The position numbers and the translations under genes were made by a program. Shown piece by piece: positions 27,901-36,787 of a DNA stretch of 64,000 nt. Every line of letters starts with the position of its first letter. The first letter of the stretch is position 1. Source of the stretch: Struthio camelus (Eukaryota > Chordata > Aves > Struthioniformes > Struthionidae); NCBI RefSeq assembly GCF_040807025.1, contig NC_090953.1, forward strand, positions 25,714,997 through 25,778,996, in the 5' to 3' direction. The notes under the pieces are model-generated. The model did no database searches and was not told where the DNA came from. It saw only the letters and a program-made list of their open reading frames with translations.

Positions 27901-30900
27901 ATGGATAATGTTAGTTCCCTGTGGATGCACCTTTGCAGGCTGTCCTTGCTTGCCATGGGTCAGATGGCAGACTGTATGTTCCCACTGGCTGTGTTACTAG
28001 CTGGAGCAGAGCTGCTCTTGCTGGCCACCTCTGTAATCTGCTGAAGGCCTGCACCTGGTGACCTATGGCCTGGGGGAAGTGGTGACTGATGGCATAGCCT
28101 GTGTTTGCTTAGTGGGGTGAACAGCAAATTCCTGTCTGCTATGAAGTGCTTGCAGCTTGCCAAGGTGAGACTGTCTCAGCAAGGTAATCTGAAGATACCT
28201 CCCTGCAGGTCAGCAGTGACTAGATGCAGTTCTTGAACATGCTGGTTGGGGTCCTACCAGCTGCCAGGAGCACAACAAAGGGGACTGGCTTGTCCCTGCC
28301 TGCAGAGGGAGGCCTTTCTGGTATGTGGGGAGACATTTGAGCCAAGCTGTGGCTGCATCTGTTCCAGTGTTAGGCATAGCTCCAAGAATATCTCCTCAAG
28401 ATGGAGGAGTTGACTGGAGAGCAAAGATGACCAGGCCTAGAAGTGACTAAGGAGGAAAGACAGGCTCTCTATGGCTTGAGGATGGATGTGTGTACTCTGT
28501 GTGTCCCTTCCCACCCCTCCCTCCCCACAGCCTTTTCTGCAGAAAGAATTGCTTTCCATATGTGTGGTGGTAAGATAAGCAGAAGCTTGAACTCTGAGTG
28601 TAATTTTAAGAGGTGTTGAAGGACTTCTCAAGGGGAGTGAAGCCCCGATGGGGCATTTTTGTGACCTGTTTATCACTTCTTTTGTAGTTTAGGTAGTGCT
28701 GATCCTGTGTTACAGCAAGGGATGAGCTCCAATTTCTGGATGTTTTTCCTGGCATCTTGTTTGTGGCCTGAATATGGCAGATGGAGGCACAAATTACTCC
28801 TCTCTAGCTATTTTCTGGGACAGATGTTGAATGTTGCAGTGTGAGGCTGGCTGAAGTCAGCTGGTGGTATCTGTCTTGTCCCTATGGGCAGGAGATGTTT
28901 GTAGTGGTGTGGCTAGACTCCTTTCCAACTGTGAGCTAATGTGGCTCTAGAAACAACTGTGTGTCTTCCAGTAAAAGCCTCCCTTGCTCTGCTTTTCTAG
29001 CCCAGTGTTGGATGTCTCGGTGTCTCCATTCCCTCTTTCTCAGTGGCCTCGGCAGAAGTTGTACTGTTTTTGAGAGGTGACATTTTTTTTCTCCAGAAAA
29101 AGTGGCTCCCTCTTGTGGAGAGTGCTTTGACTTGACCTGTTGGGTTACAGTCCTCTGAGGCAACCCTCAATGGCCTCTTGTGCATCTGGTTTCCTCTTGC
29201 AAATGGCACCAGGAGCCCTCTCATCAGTGCTTCTCTACTCCTTGGCTAAAGCAAGGTGCTTAAGACACTTTGAAGGTCATGCAGAGAATACTGTCTTGGC
29301 AGGCCCCCACTGTCTGAAACATGTCCTCTAAGTTCCTCTTGGCCAGGTGCTGCCTCTAATCTGGTTCCTCCAGTGCTTTATACTGGCTTCTAAAGCAACT
29401 CTCCTAGTGAGGGGACATTCCTGTCTTAACCCTTCAAGCCCATAATCTTTTTATGGGTTGAAAGACCTGGCAGGTTATTCCTCACCCTGCAAGCCTTTCA
29501 AAGCTTTGGCCTGTACCCAAGATCACTGCATCTGCATGCATTCCTGACAGCCTCTACACTGAACTCCTCTGGCTGCTGCTGGGCTTGTGCTGGGAGGAGC
29601 ACCTGGCTGCTGTTGCCTCTGCACAGCAGAGTGGAAGCAGGGAGCATGGTGGGTGGGGTTATCGTAAGTCGGGCTGGCAGGGTTGTGTGTGCAAGCATCA
29701 GAGACCTATGGGAGGAAGGCAAGGAGAAGTGGTCCAGCAGCAGTGGAGGTCTATTAGTGCCAGAGTTGAGAATATGTGGCTTAGGAGAAAAGCAAGACTG
29801 TGGTTGAAAGTGGAGGTGCTGGAGGCTCTGGCTAGGCTTGGGGTAAGGGGTGCATGTGGGGCAGCAGCTGGCTCACCCAACTGAGACCTCCTGAGTTAGG
29901 CCAGTAAGAGCTGCTAGGCTTGGAGTGGGGTGTGGGGAATTGTTGTCTTGCAGATGTGCTGTGAACAGCTGCTGTGCCTGCTTATATAAGCTATGCTGCT
30001 TGCACTGAGCCCAGGGCGGACGGCGTGGGACAGGCTGCTCTCAGGGTTAAGCACTCACAGCCTAGTGAATGAATAGGGAGTTTCCTGTTGCTGCTGGGCA
30101 GGAGGAAACTAATTCCAGCTGTCAAGAGGAGGGGTGTCAGAGAGGGAGATGTCGGCCAGGGAGGAGGGCTGCAGCCCACTGGCTGCTGAGGATATATGGC
30201 TCGGCTGAGCAAGCATCCTCCCTGGTGATAGAGTTGGGGGGAAAAGCAACCCCTGTCCTGGCACTGGCTGCTGCTGTGGTGGCCCCCCCCCCCCCCCAAG
30301 GTATATCAGTGATACTACTGCCTGGAGAAGGCTGTGAGCCTTTCTGGCCTGTATCACTGCAAGGAGATACCATGCTGGAGAGCAGTGTGGTATTCCCAGG
30401 CAGGGGAGTGAGGCTGCAGCTGAGCTGGGTCCCTCTTGCAGGTAGGCAGTAGCTAATGGAGAAGTGAAGGGGTGGTGTACATGGCACCAAGATAGTGCTT
30501 TGTAGTCATGGCACTCAGTAGAACCTGCACCTGTCACTGGGGAGGAGGGACTTAATATCCATGTCTCAGCTTTCCTCCATCCAAGGTTAAAACTGTCTGG
30601 GATCTACCTAGCTGTTTTGTCATGGAACCAACTCTTGCTTGTGGGGCTGACTGGGGAGCGGGGCCAGCTAGGAGGTGACTTGGTGGCATGTGCTTACCTT
30701 GTGAAGATGTCAGGCAGGGAGTCCAGCTGATCCAGTGTGCCTGGTTAGACAGCTGCCTTGCGTGGAGTGGGTGCCTCTACAACAGCCTGGAGCCTGGGAT
30801 CTAGTAAATCTCATCTACCTGATGAGAGACTCCTATGAGGGCAGAGCCTGTGGAAATGTAAGGTCCATTCTGGGCTTTTTTCCCTCTTGAAAGTGTCACC

Positions 30901-33416
30901 AGCTGTGAGCATCACAGCCCTTGTGCTGGCATGGCCAGTGGATAGAGGACTTGGCTGGTTGTTGAAAGCATCTGTGTCTTCTGGGAGGCAATGCTTTTTG
31001 TTCCCCCTCCCCCTCCCCAATCCCCCTCCTCCTGCAAGGAGGCTGTGGTATCAAGATCTCAACAATTACTGCATCTCTGTTACAGGAGCAAGTGCAAAGC
31101 CTCCAGCTTCTCCATTAGGTGATAGATCACCTCTGCTTCAAGGGGTAAGGAGAGTAGGGTTTGAGGGGACCCTTGAGGATACATCTGGCTTGGAGAGTAA
31201 TCCAAGGGCTAATATGGAGCCTTGGAGTGTTCTGTGTTTAGTTCTGGCTCCTCTGAAGACCTATGCCCCAGCTTTGGAAGGTCTTGTGCAGCTGTGGTCT
31301 CTGTGGCCTGGGTCTGTCTCTCCACTACTGAACTTCCCTGCCAGCATCCAGTGGTGGTGTTCCGCATCAAGACTCATGTTGCGTGTACCATCCAGTCTAT
31401 CTGTCTGGCAGCTCACTGGCTGCTAAGTAGTTGAACAGTCAGCTCATGTTCCTGTCCTCTCAACCTGTGGTGGGTTTCTTGATGTTTTTTTGCACACTTA
31501 CAGCTTGCATGGGAGACCTGACTGGCAAGGAGGAGGCTGGCAGGATCACTCTTGCTGGTGTTACAGTATTGCACAGCCATGTAGGGGTTAGATGAACTCT
31601 AAAGTTGGTGCCACGCTAGATGCCTGGCCTGTGACTGTAACTCTCCCATTCCTCAAACTGACCTGGGATCTTGTCTCAAAGTCTATCTGTCCCCAGCTGG
31701 GCGTCCTTCCTCAATGGGAGAATACAATACACTGGGGTTTGGAAAGACTGTAGGTGTGTTTTGTTTTTAATCCCCTCTTCTCTGACCCTGGAGTGGTACG
31801 TATGCTTGGAAAGGGAGCATTCTAGCCAGGATTGTCCAGGGTGGTCTGGTAAGGGGAAGAGTTCATAGTGAGCTCTAAGGGGTTTTTCTGCCTCTTCCCT
31901 ACTCATCTTGGGACAAACTTCTCCCTTCTGCTGGTCTCCCCCCAAATGTACCTGCTGTTCTTGATGTCTGCCTGCTCTGAGGCTATATTCTCTTCCCACC
32001 AGCTGGGGAGGGAGGAGAAGGGGAGGGCAGCTGTTTCTGCTCTCTGTGCAAACAGCAGCAGGACTGAGCTCCACTATCTGCTTCTGCTGTTGGATATGTG
32101 CTCAGTCAAGTGGCACAAATTCATCTCCCGCTGCTCTGAGATATGAAGCTGCTAACTCAGCCCAGCCTGACATACCAATCTTGTGGACTGAACAGGAGCA
32201 TCTGGATGTCTGATGCTATTCAACTGGATGTTGCCTACTGCTGCATCTACTGACAGGCTGGAGAGTGTCTGTTCAGTTACTGTTCTCATGTCTGCTCTTC
32301 AGGGTCCCAACTAGCAGTCCTTCCTCAGCAAGGAGCAGGCCTGAGCAGTAGATGCTGCAGCAAAGACCTGCCAGGGAAGCCTCTGAGTCTTGCAGGTTTT
32401 CAGCTCTTCCAAATGTCCCTGTCATCTAGCCGAGTAGAGGTTTGCTTGGGTCCCCTTCTGATGGCTGGGTTGTGGCTTAGAAAACTTCATGGGCTTCTCT
32501 TGGGGCAGATGAGCCAGTTCCTACCTTTTGTGTGTCATGGGGAAGTTGTCTGGCCTAAGTGTGGTGTCTTGTGGTGCTTCCCATATTGACCAAGGGCAGG
32601 GCAGCCACCACCTCAGGGTGATGCGTGCCTCCCATGAGCATCCTTCATCCTGCCTGAGCCTGAATGGGGGAAAGCTGTGAACTTGGGATGTATGGGGGAT
32701 AGGGACCATGCTGGGAAACAGCCCATGCCTTTGACGTGATAAACTTCATATATGGCTTGGTGGTGAGGAGTTTTTCTAGCCTGAATGTTGTCATTCTGCA
32801 TTTGTTTTGAGGCTGTGGCCAGTCACACGTGCTTTCTGCGCAGGTGCTCTGGCATCAGTCTTGGTAGGGCCCTTGGGAATGGGGATTTTCTCCTCCATCT
32901 CCTATGGCCAGGCCTGTGACTTCCCCTTTCACCTCTCCAAACTCCCAGGGGTAGCTCAGTGCTGTCGTACCAGTGGCAGCCAGGTTTGAAGCGGGGGACT
33001 GCGTTCTGGTTATGCCAACAGGCAGAAAGTACCTGGGATGTTGAGGCAAGCCCTACGGCTTGTGTGATCCCACAGTGCTCCTCAAGGGAGCATTTGGCCA
33101 CGTCTTGGTGTGCGGGGAGCCTGAGTCTCCCAGTGTCCCAGTGCCTGGAGCAGGCCAAAGCATGCAGAGCGGTGCCAGAGCGATGTGGCCTGGGGTTGAG
33201 TGCTGCCCTAGAAAACCCTGGTTCCTCCTTCCCTGCATCAAAGAAGTCTCTGCCCTACATACCTATACCTGTATGGCACAGGGGAGCCGAAGGGCTGGGC
33301 TCTGGCCGGCGTGACCCCCGCTCACGGATCTCCGGTGTGGCTTTCTTTTCCAGATGCGCTGGTATCCTCCCTCTGAAGCTACCCAGCAAGGATGGAAGTC
33401 TCGTCAGTTTTGTTAG
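891..33416 (+). CDS. RBPMS2: RNA-binding protein with multiple splicing 2 (Hermes), complete spliced coding region
   Basis: Seven exons (891-950, 17198-17275, 18944-18982, 19590-19652, 20759-20909, 21618-21766, 33354-33416) join to an uninterrupted 200-residue protein plus TAG. It has a short acidic N-terminus and a single RRM at about residues 21-98. RNP2 is LFVSGL (24-29) and RNP1 lies around GFVTF (62-66). A low-complexity region contains eight consecutive alanines (about 168-175), and the conserved tail ends in RQFC. From family knowledge, RBPMS proteins bind tandem CAC motifs in RNA and dimerise through the RRM. RBPMS2 controls smooth-muscle plasticity and is found in heart and retinal ganglion cells. 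Human Leu49, reported as key for dimerisation, corresponds to Leu40 here and is present. The start has an A at -3 and opens the expected family N-terminus, which is shorter and less Gly-rich than the human one. RBPMS, the paralogue, is the alternative but fits less well. Confidence 0.96.
951..8549 (+). other. RBPMS2 intron 1, 5' part: no gene seen
   Basis: GC-rich at first, then ordinary intronic sequence. It contains only short open frames with no recognisable domains and a C14 run at 8104-8117. I see no RNA gene and no exon-like conserved peptide in either strand. Confidence 0.8.
8550..10523 (+). mobile_element. CR1 non-LTR retrotransposon, 5'-truncated, sense strand (copy A)
   Basis: The element encodes the C-terminal half of CR1 ORF2: linker, reverse transcriptase and tail. 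The endonuclease domain and ORF1 are missing, as is usual for 5'-truncated LINE insertions. An open frame runs from within the upstream flank to a TAG at 10128-10130. The same frame reopens and continues to about 10448, giving the CR1 C-terminus. RT landmarks visible are the [10 protein letters not shown] block, [17 protein letters not shown] and the catalytic box, which here reads FAED (9645-9656) instead of FADD. The 3' end carries the CR1 tail and a single ATTCTGTG unit. The element lies in RBPMS2 intron 1 in the same orientation as the gene. Its 5' boundary is approximate. Confidence 0.95.
10524..17197 (+). other. RBPMS2 intron 1, 3' part: no gene seen
   Basis: Ordinary intronic sequence. 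The only standout is a run of 23 G at 11231-11253. Short open frames on both strands have no recognisable protein features. The segment ends in a pyrimidine-rich acceptor (CTTTCTCCTAG) before exon 2. Confidence 0.8.
11231..11253 (+). repeat. Homopolymer run of 23 G
   Basis: An uninterrupted G tract in RBPMS2 intron 1, on the transcribed-RNA sense strand. Such runs can form G-quadruplexes and are hard to sequence, so the exact length may be unreliable. Confidence 0.85.
17198..17275 (+). CDS. RBPMS2: RBPMS2 coding exon 2 (RRM start, RNP2)
   Basis: Encodes residues 21-46, including RNP2 (LFVSGL) and the first helix with the dimerisation leucine (residue 40). It is preceded by TCCTAG and followed by GTAACG. 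The length of 78 nt is a multiple of three, with phase 0 on both sides. Confidence 0.97.
17276..18943 (+). other. RBPMS2 intron 2
   Basis: A 1.7-kb GT-AG intron that ends in a strong pyrimidine tract and TTAG. No gene, repeat or RNA is recognised inside. Confidence 0.9.
18944..18982 (+). CDS. RBPMS2: RBPMS2 coding exon 3 (39-nt microexon)
   Basis: Encodes residues 47-59, the RRM strand and loop ([13 protein letters not shown]). The acceptor is CTTCCTTAG and the donor GTACCT. It is phase 0 at both ends, so skipping it would remove 13 residues from the RRM without a frameshift. Confidence 0.95.
18983..19589 (+). other. RBPMS2 intron 3
   Basis: A 607-bp GT-AG intron with acceptor TTTCTTCTAG. 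Nothing else is recognised in it. Confidence 0.9.
19590..19652 (+). CDS. RBPMS2: RBPMS2 coding exon 4 (RNP1)
   Basis: Encodes residues 60-80, including the RNP1 core GFVTF and the second RRM helix ([11 protein letters not shown]). The donor is GTGAGT. The length is 63 nt, phase 0 at both ends. Confidence 0.97.
19653..20758 (+). other. RBPMS2 intron 4
   Basis: A 1.1-kb GT-AG intron ending in TCCTGCCGCAG. No embedded gene is recognised. Confidence 0.9.
20759..20909 (+). CDS. RBPMS2: RBPMS2 coding exon 5 (end of RRM and linker)
   Basis: Encodes residues 81-130 and the first base of Tyr131. It completes the RRM (about to residue 98) and the conserved basic linker [17 protein letters not shown]. 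It ends in phase 1, so T at 20909 joins AT at 21618. The donor is GTGAGT. Confidence 0.97.
20910..21617 (+). other. RBPMS2 intron 5
   Basis: A 708-bp GT-AG intron, and the only phase-1 intron in the gene. No other feature is recognised. Confidence 0.9.
21618..21766 (+). CDS. RBPMS2: RBPMS2 coding exon 6 (C-terminal region with polyalanine)
   Basis: Encodes the end of Tyr131 through Gln180, the Ala/Pro-rich C-terminal region. Eight successive Ala codons (GCA and GCT) precede LHAQ. The donor is GTGAGT, and phase 0 follows. Length variation in the alanine run is plausible because of the GCT/GCA repeat. Confidence 0.97.
21767..33353 (+). other. RBPMS2 intron 6 (11.6 kb): no gene seen
   Basis: A long intron between the polyalanine exon and the last coding exon. 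It holds scattered short open frames without recognisable domains, a T/A-rich run near 25671-25689 and a C15 run at 30283-30297. No CR1 insertion or RNA gene was recognised. CpG density rises near its 3' end. Confidence 0.8.
30283..30297. repeat. Homopolymer run of 15 C
   Basis: An uninterrupted C tract in RBPMS2 intron 6. Assembly length may be unreliable. Confidence 0.8.
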
Positions 33417-33925
33417 TTCGTTAGTAAGTAATTAACTGCCCTTGGAGCCAGGTCCTTGTCTGGCTGGTCCTTGGGTTTCTGGAGCTCCTGTGGGGAGGAG
33501 GGAGGGGAGCATGGCTGCCAAGGACATGCTCGCTCGAGGATGTGGCCCCACTCACCACCGCTCCTCTCCTGCAGAGTCTCTCCTAGGCTCGTGTTCCTCC
33601 TTCCTGCCTCTCCACGGAGGGATGTGCCAGGGACGATCGCTCAGACTCCTTTCGGTTTGGTTTGCGGCCAGCGGACGAGGCGCCCGCGGGGCTCCCCCTC
33701 CCCGGACTGCGAAGCCGTGGCGGGGCCGCCCGCGCTGCCTCTGGTTTTTCCCCCTCCCCTTCCTGCTCCATGCCCAGGACGGCTTCCCCGACTCGGCTTC
33801 GCTGTCCAGCCGAGCCAAAACCCAGCCGGAGGGCTTGCTCCTGGGCTCCCCGGCGAGAGCCTGGTGCCGAGCGAGGCCTTGCCGCCTCCCCTGGGCCTGC
33901 CTTGCCCCGACCCCTCGTGCAGCTC
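33290..33925. promoter_or_regulatory. CpG-rich patch around the last coding exon and 3'-UTR intron of RBPMS2
   Basis: CpG density is high compared with the surrounding introns, especially at 33620-33920, where runs such as GGACGAGGCGCCCGCGGGG occur. The patch lies at the 3' end of the gene, not at its promoter. It could be an intragenic CpG island, for example an alternative or antisense promoter, or simply local base composition. No open frame here shows a recognisable protein. Confidence 0.5.
33354..33416 (+). CDS. RBPMS2: RBPMS2 coding exon 7 and stop
   Basis: Encodes residues 181-200 (starting MRWYPP, ending RQFC) and the stop TAG at 33414-33416. The acceptor is CTTTTCCAG. The tail matches the conserved RBPMS/RBPMS2 C-terminus, which in Hermes contributes to RNA binding. 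Confidence 0.97.
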   Translation: MRWYPPSEATQQGWKSRQFC

Positions 33926-34171
33926 GGCTGAAGGAAACGAAAGGCAATTGGTTTTGCATGTTTTCTGGCATGAATTAAAACACTTAACTTGTGTATGTGT
34001 GAGTGTAAGTTTGTTTGTTCTAGCGTTTGTGTAACCGTAGCAACAGGTCTTGGCCCAATGATTGATCCATCAAGGTTTTCATCTTGCTTCGGTGAAGACT
34101 TGGCTTTTGAGAAATACTAACTGTCCTTGTCTCACCCCTTCTTCCACCTCCGCTGCCCTCCCCCTTTCCAG
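33424..34171 (+). other. Probable intron in the RBPMS2 3' UTR
   Basis: Seven bases after the stop, TTA is followed by GTAAGTA, a near-ideal donor. At 34115-34121 lies TACTAAC, a consensus branch point. About 50 nt further is a long pyrimidine tract ending in CAG (34171). A second usable acceptor ends at 33574 (CTCTCCTGCAG) and would leave a longer last exon. The donor is so close to the stop that it would not trigger nonsense-mediated decay. Confidence 0.65.
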
Positions 34172-34521
34172 TTCGACCAGAAGAATTTGAAAAATGTTTT
34201 TTTCTTTTTTTTTTTTTCTTCAAGTACGATGCACTGGGTTTCTGTTCTCATCCATTCTTCTCCGGTTTTAAAGTCAGGGTTATTATATTATTTTTCTTCA
34301 GACTTCTATATATAGAACGGCTGTAAGATATCTAACTTTTTTCCTTTTTTTTTTTTCACATCCCTCTGATTGGAGAGAATCCAGTCCTGCCAAATAATCA
34401 GCCATCCTTATGGGAATACCGAACAAAAAAAAGTACGAGTATTTTTGTACCATGTGTAATAAGGAAATATTTATGCATCATAAAGAATTTCTTGTGTGTT
34501 TGTGTGCAATTAATTATTATT

Positions 34522-34527
34522 ATTAAA
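34522..34527 (+). terminator. ATTAAA poly(A) signal (proximal)
   Basis: An ATTAAA hexamer in the AT-rich 3' UTR, followed within 40 nt by a T/G-containing stretch. It is the best proximal cleavage signal for RBPMS2. Confidence 0.45.
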
Positions 34528-34714
34528 GAGAAATTGTAATCCTGTAAGATAAGTTAATGTTTAGTTTAAAAAGCTTGAAAGAGAAGGATTGTCTTCTGTA
34601 ACAATGATTCAGACAGGCATAGTAAACAAGAAATTGTGCAATTTTTGTTTTAGCATCTTATTGCTTGGTATTGAAATGCTTTAAGTATTATACGACCATG
34701 GCTGTCTCGCTTGT

Positions 34715-34720
34715 ATTAAA
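34715..34720 (+). terminator. ATTAAA poly(A) signal (distal)
   Basis: A second ATTAAA hexamer about 190 nt downstream of the first. Either or both may be used. Confidence 0.45.
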
Positions 34721-34789
34721 AGAGTTGAGAATAAGTTGCTATAATTGCTGATCCTATGAGAATGTGAAACTGGATAATATATGAAATGC

Positions 34790-34809
34790 AAAAAAAAAAA
34801 AAAAAAAAA
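34790..34809 (+). repeat. Genomic A20 tract
   Basis: Twenty uninterrupted A just after the presumed RBPMS2 3' end, followed by a short TA repeat. No retrocopied sequence is recognised upstream of it apart from the 3' UTR itself. Confidence 0.8.
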
Positions 34810-35057
34810 CCAATATATATATACCCAGAGGCTGCTGTGACTCTTTTCTGTAGTCTCTTCTTCCAGGGCTGGGTTTTGGGATGCTGCAGCCCTTGACCCT
34901 TGCATGTACAGTGCCATGTTGGGGCACCTTCCCCCCAGGAGGCATGGGGAGTCCTTTCCTGCAGACGGTGCTGCTAGGTTTGCCACTGAAGGAGAGGCAG
35001 TAGGATGCGGTGGGGAGGCTGCAATGGCAGGCAGGGGTGTGTGGGGGTTTGTTGTGT

Positions 35058-35077
35058 CCCCCCCCCCCCCCCCCCCC
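35058..35077. repeat. Homopolymer run of 20 C
   Basis: An uninterrupted C tract (G20 on the other strand). Assembly length is uncertain. Confidence 0.8.
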
Positions 35078-36607
35078 TTCTTGTTTTCCTTGGGTGGCTG
35101 CGGTAGAAGCTGAGGGCCTCTCCTCAAGGCCAGGACTGTTCCTCCCAGTGCGCAGCAGAGTAAGGCGATGCCCATAGAAGGGAAACATCCTTTGCAGCCC
35201 AAGCATCGTGCCTCACTGCTGAGCTCCTCCTCCAGCTCAGGGTGAGTGCCCCGGGGTGCGGAAAGGAAGCAGCCCTGGCTCCTGATGAGCCCGGGGGTGG
35301 GGGGGGAGGTCCCTGGCTGCTGCCTTGTTTTGTAGCCTTAGCTATACCTACTTAAAACAGCTGTGGGAACTAGGGCCCTGGGGCTGAGGGACCATCCTAC
35401 TACTGGTCCTGAAATCAGATGGGATGAAACCAGGGCCATATGTTACAGCAGGAGCTTCCAGCCCGGGGCTGTTACACTACTGGCAGCTTGTTAAAATTGC
35501 TTGAGGGGTGGCCCATGGTTGTCCCCTTGTCTGGCTGTGTCAGAGCAGCTCTTTCCCTCCCCCATCCATGCCAAACGATGACTTGCCTCAAGTGTGGTGA
35601 GGGGAGGTGCCCTGGGGCCCTCTAAGACCTGGTGCCATCCTTGGGTACAGCCTGCCCCCTTCCCTTCATAAACAGATGTAGAATGGTCTTTCTGCTGCGG
35701 TTGTGTTGCAGCTCATGATTGGGGCCCTCTGCTGCTTGCTCTCAGGTGAGGTGGTGTACTGTTCCCAGGGGCTTGTGCTGACAGCCAGCATAGCTCTCAG
35801 CTGAGACCTGGAGAACTCATGACTTCAGTGGGTGCTGGTGCTGGTTGTGAGTGCAGCTGCCCTCTGTGGACTGGCCTTGCTCCTTGCTTTGGGCTGTGCC
35901 TGCTGACGTCTTCAACCCGCCTGCACGGCTTCCCACCCTCGGGGTTTAGTGTTTTCCTCTCTCCCCAGCACTTCGTGGGCAGTGCAGGGTTGCTTAGCAG
36001 AGGCGAGGAGCAAAAAGAGAGGAGAAAAGAAAAAAAAGTTCTAAAAATAGCCCTGCAGGCCAATGTGCCTGGGAACGGACTCGTGAGGTCTGCTGCTCAG
36101 GGAACTGTCTCGCAGCAGGGCTGCGGGCTGCCTGAAAGGCAGTGGGGATGCGTGCTGGGAAAGGGGAGCTGGCAGAGGGCTGGGGTTTGCTTGCCATGAT
36201 GCTTCCCCATCACCCAGCTCCCGTGCCAGGCCCTCTCCTTGCCCCTGACCAAACCTGGGATCCTGTTGGGGTGAGTCGGCCGTGAGGTGGGTCTCCCACA
36301 CGCTGCCTGCCAGCTCCAGCTGCATCTCACAGCTTTGCTCACCTAAGCGGAAACACCCCTGGAGAGCAGCCGGGGCCCGGCAATGGGAACGTGCAGGGCT
36401 TTAAATTATAAAGGAGATTAAAAAAAAAAAAAAACCCTTTAGCACATGCATTAACATGGCCAGGCAATGAATAATTTATGTCTGTCTCTATTAAGCTTTT
36501 ACACTGGGACACGCACAGCACAACTCGCCTTGGAGCTAAAGTAGGTCACGTCTGCTCCAAGGGTCCCTGGGCATCCCTCTCCCTGCCTGGTGTAACCATG
36601 TGCAAGC

Positions 36608-36656
36608 GAGGCAGCAAATGCATGGTGTGCGCACGTGTGCATGCATTTGCTGCCTC
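36608..36656. repeat. Perfect 17-bp inverted repeat with 15-nt loop
   Basis: The left arm (36608-36624, GAGGCAGCAAATGCATG) and right arm (36640-36656) are exact reverse complements separated by 15 nt. Pairing does not continue outside the arms. The loop contains the self-complementary GTGCGCAC. A transcript would form a stable hairpin, shorter than a typical microRNA precursor. Confidence 0.85.
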
Positions 36657-36741
36657 AGTCCCTCTGTGTCCATGACCATGTGGGAACACAAGCACCCCTT
36701 GCTGTGGGGCTGGCTGTGGAGCATATCCCAGCCGGAGGGAG

Positions 36742-36787
36742 GTGTGAGTGTGTGCGGGGGTGTGTGTGTGTGCGTGCACATGTGTGC
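36742..36787. repeat. Imperfect GT/TG simple repeat
   Basis: TG-rich sequence with interruptions (GAG, CGGGGG, CG, CACA). The longest pure run is at about 36760-36772. Confidence 0.7.

Larger units (their letters stand above)
34172..34740 (+). other. RBPMS2: RBPMS2 terminal non-coding exon (3' UTR)
   Basis: AT-rich sequence, unlike the GC-rich surroundings, beginning TTCGACCAG after a strong acceptor. It contains a long U/C tract (34197-34222), an AU-rich middle with several TATTTAT/TAATTA-type stretches, and two ATTAAA poly(A) signals. The 3' end is approximate. AU-rich segments of this kind often mediate mRNA stability control; that role is inferred. Confidence 0.6.

Noticed and set aside
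21767-33353. Nested gene inside RBPMS2 intron 6
   Set aside because: Checked both strands for recognisable proteins; only short frames without domains or codon-consistent exons were seen.
34740-34809. A20 tract as evidence of a processed pseudogene
   Set aside because: The sequence before it is best explained as the RBPMS2 3' UTR region. No foreign retrocopy or target duplication was found.
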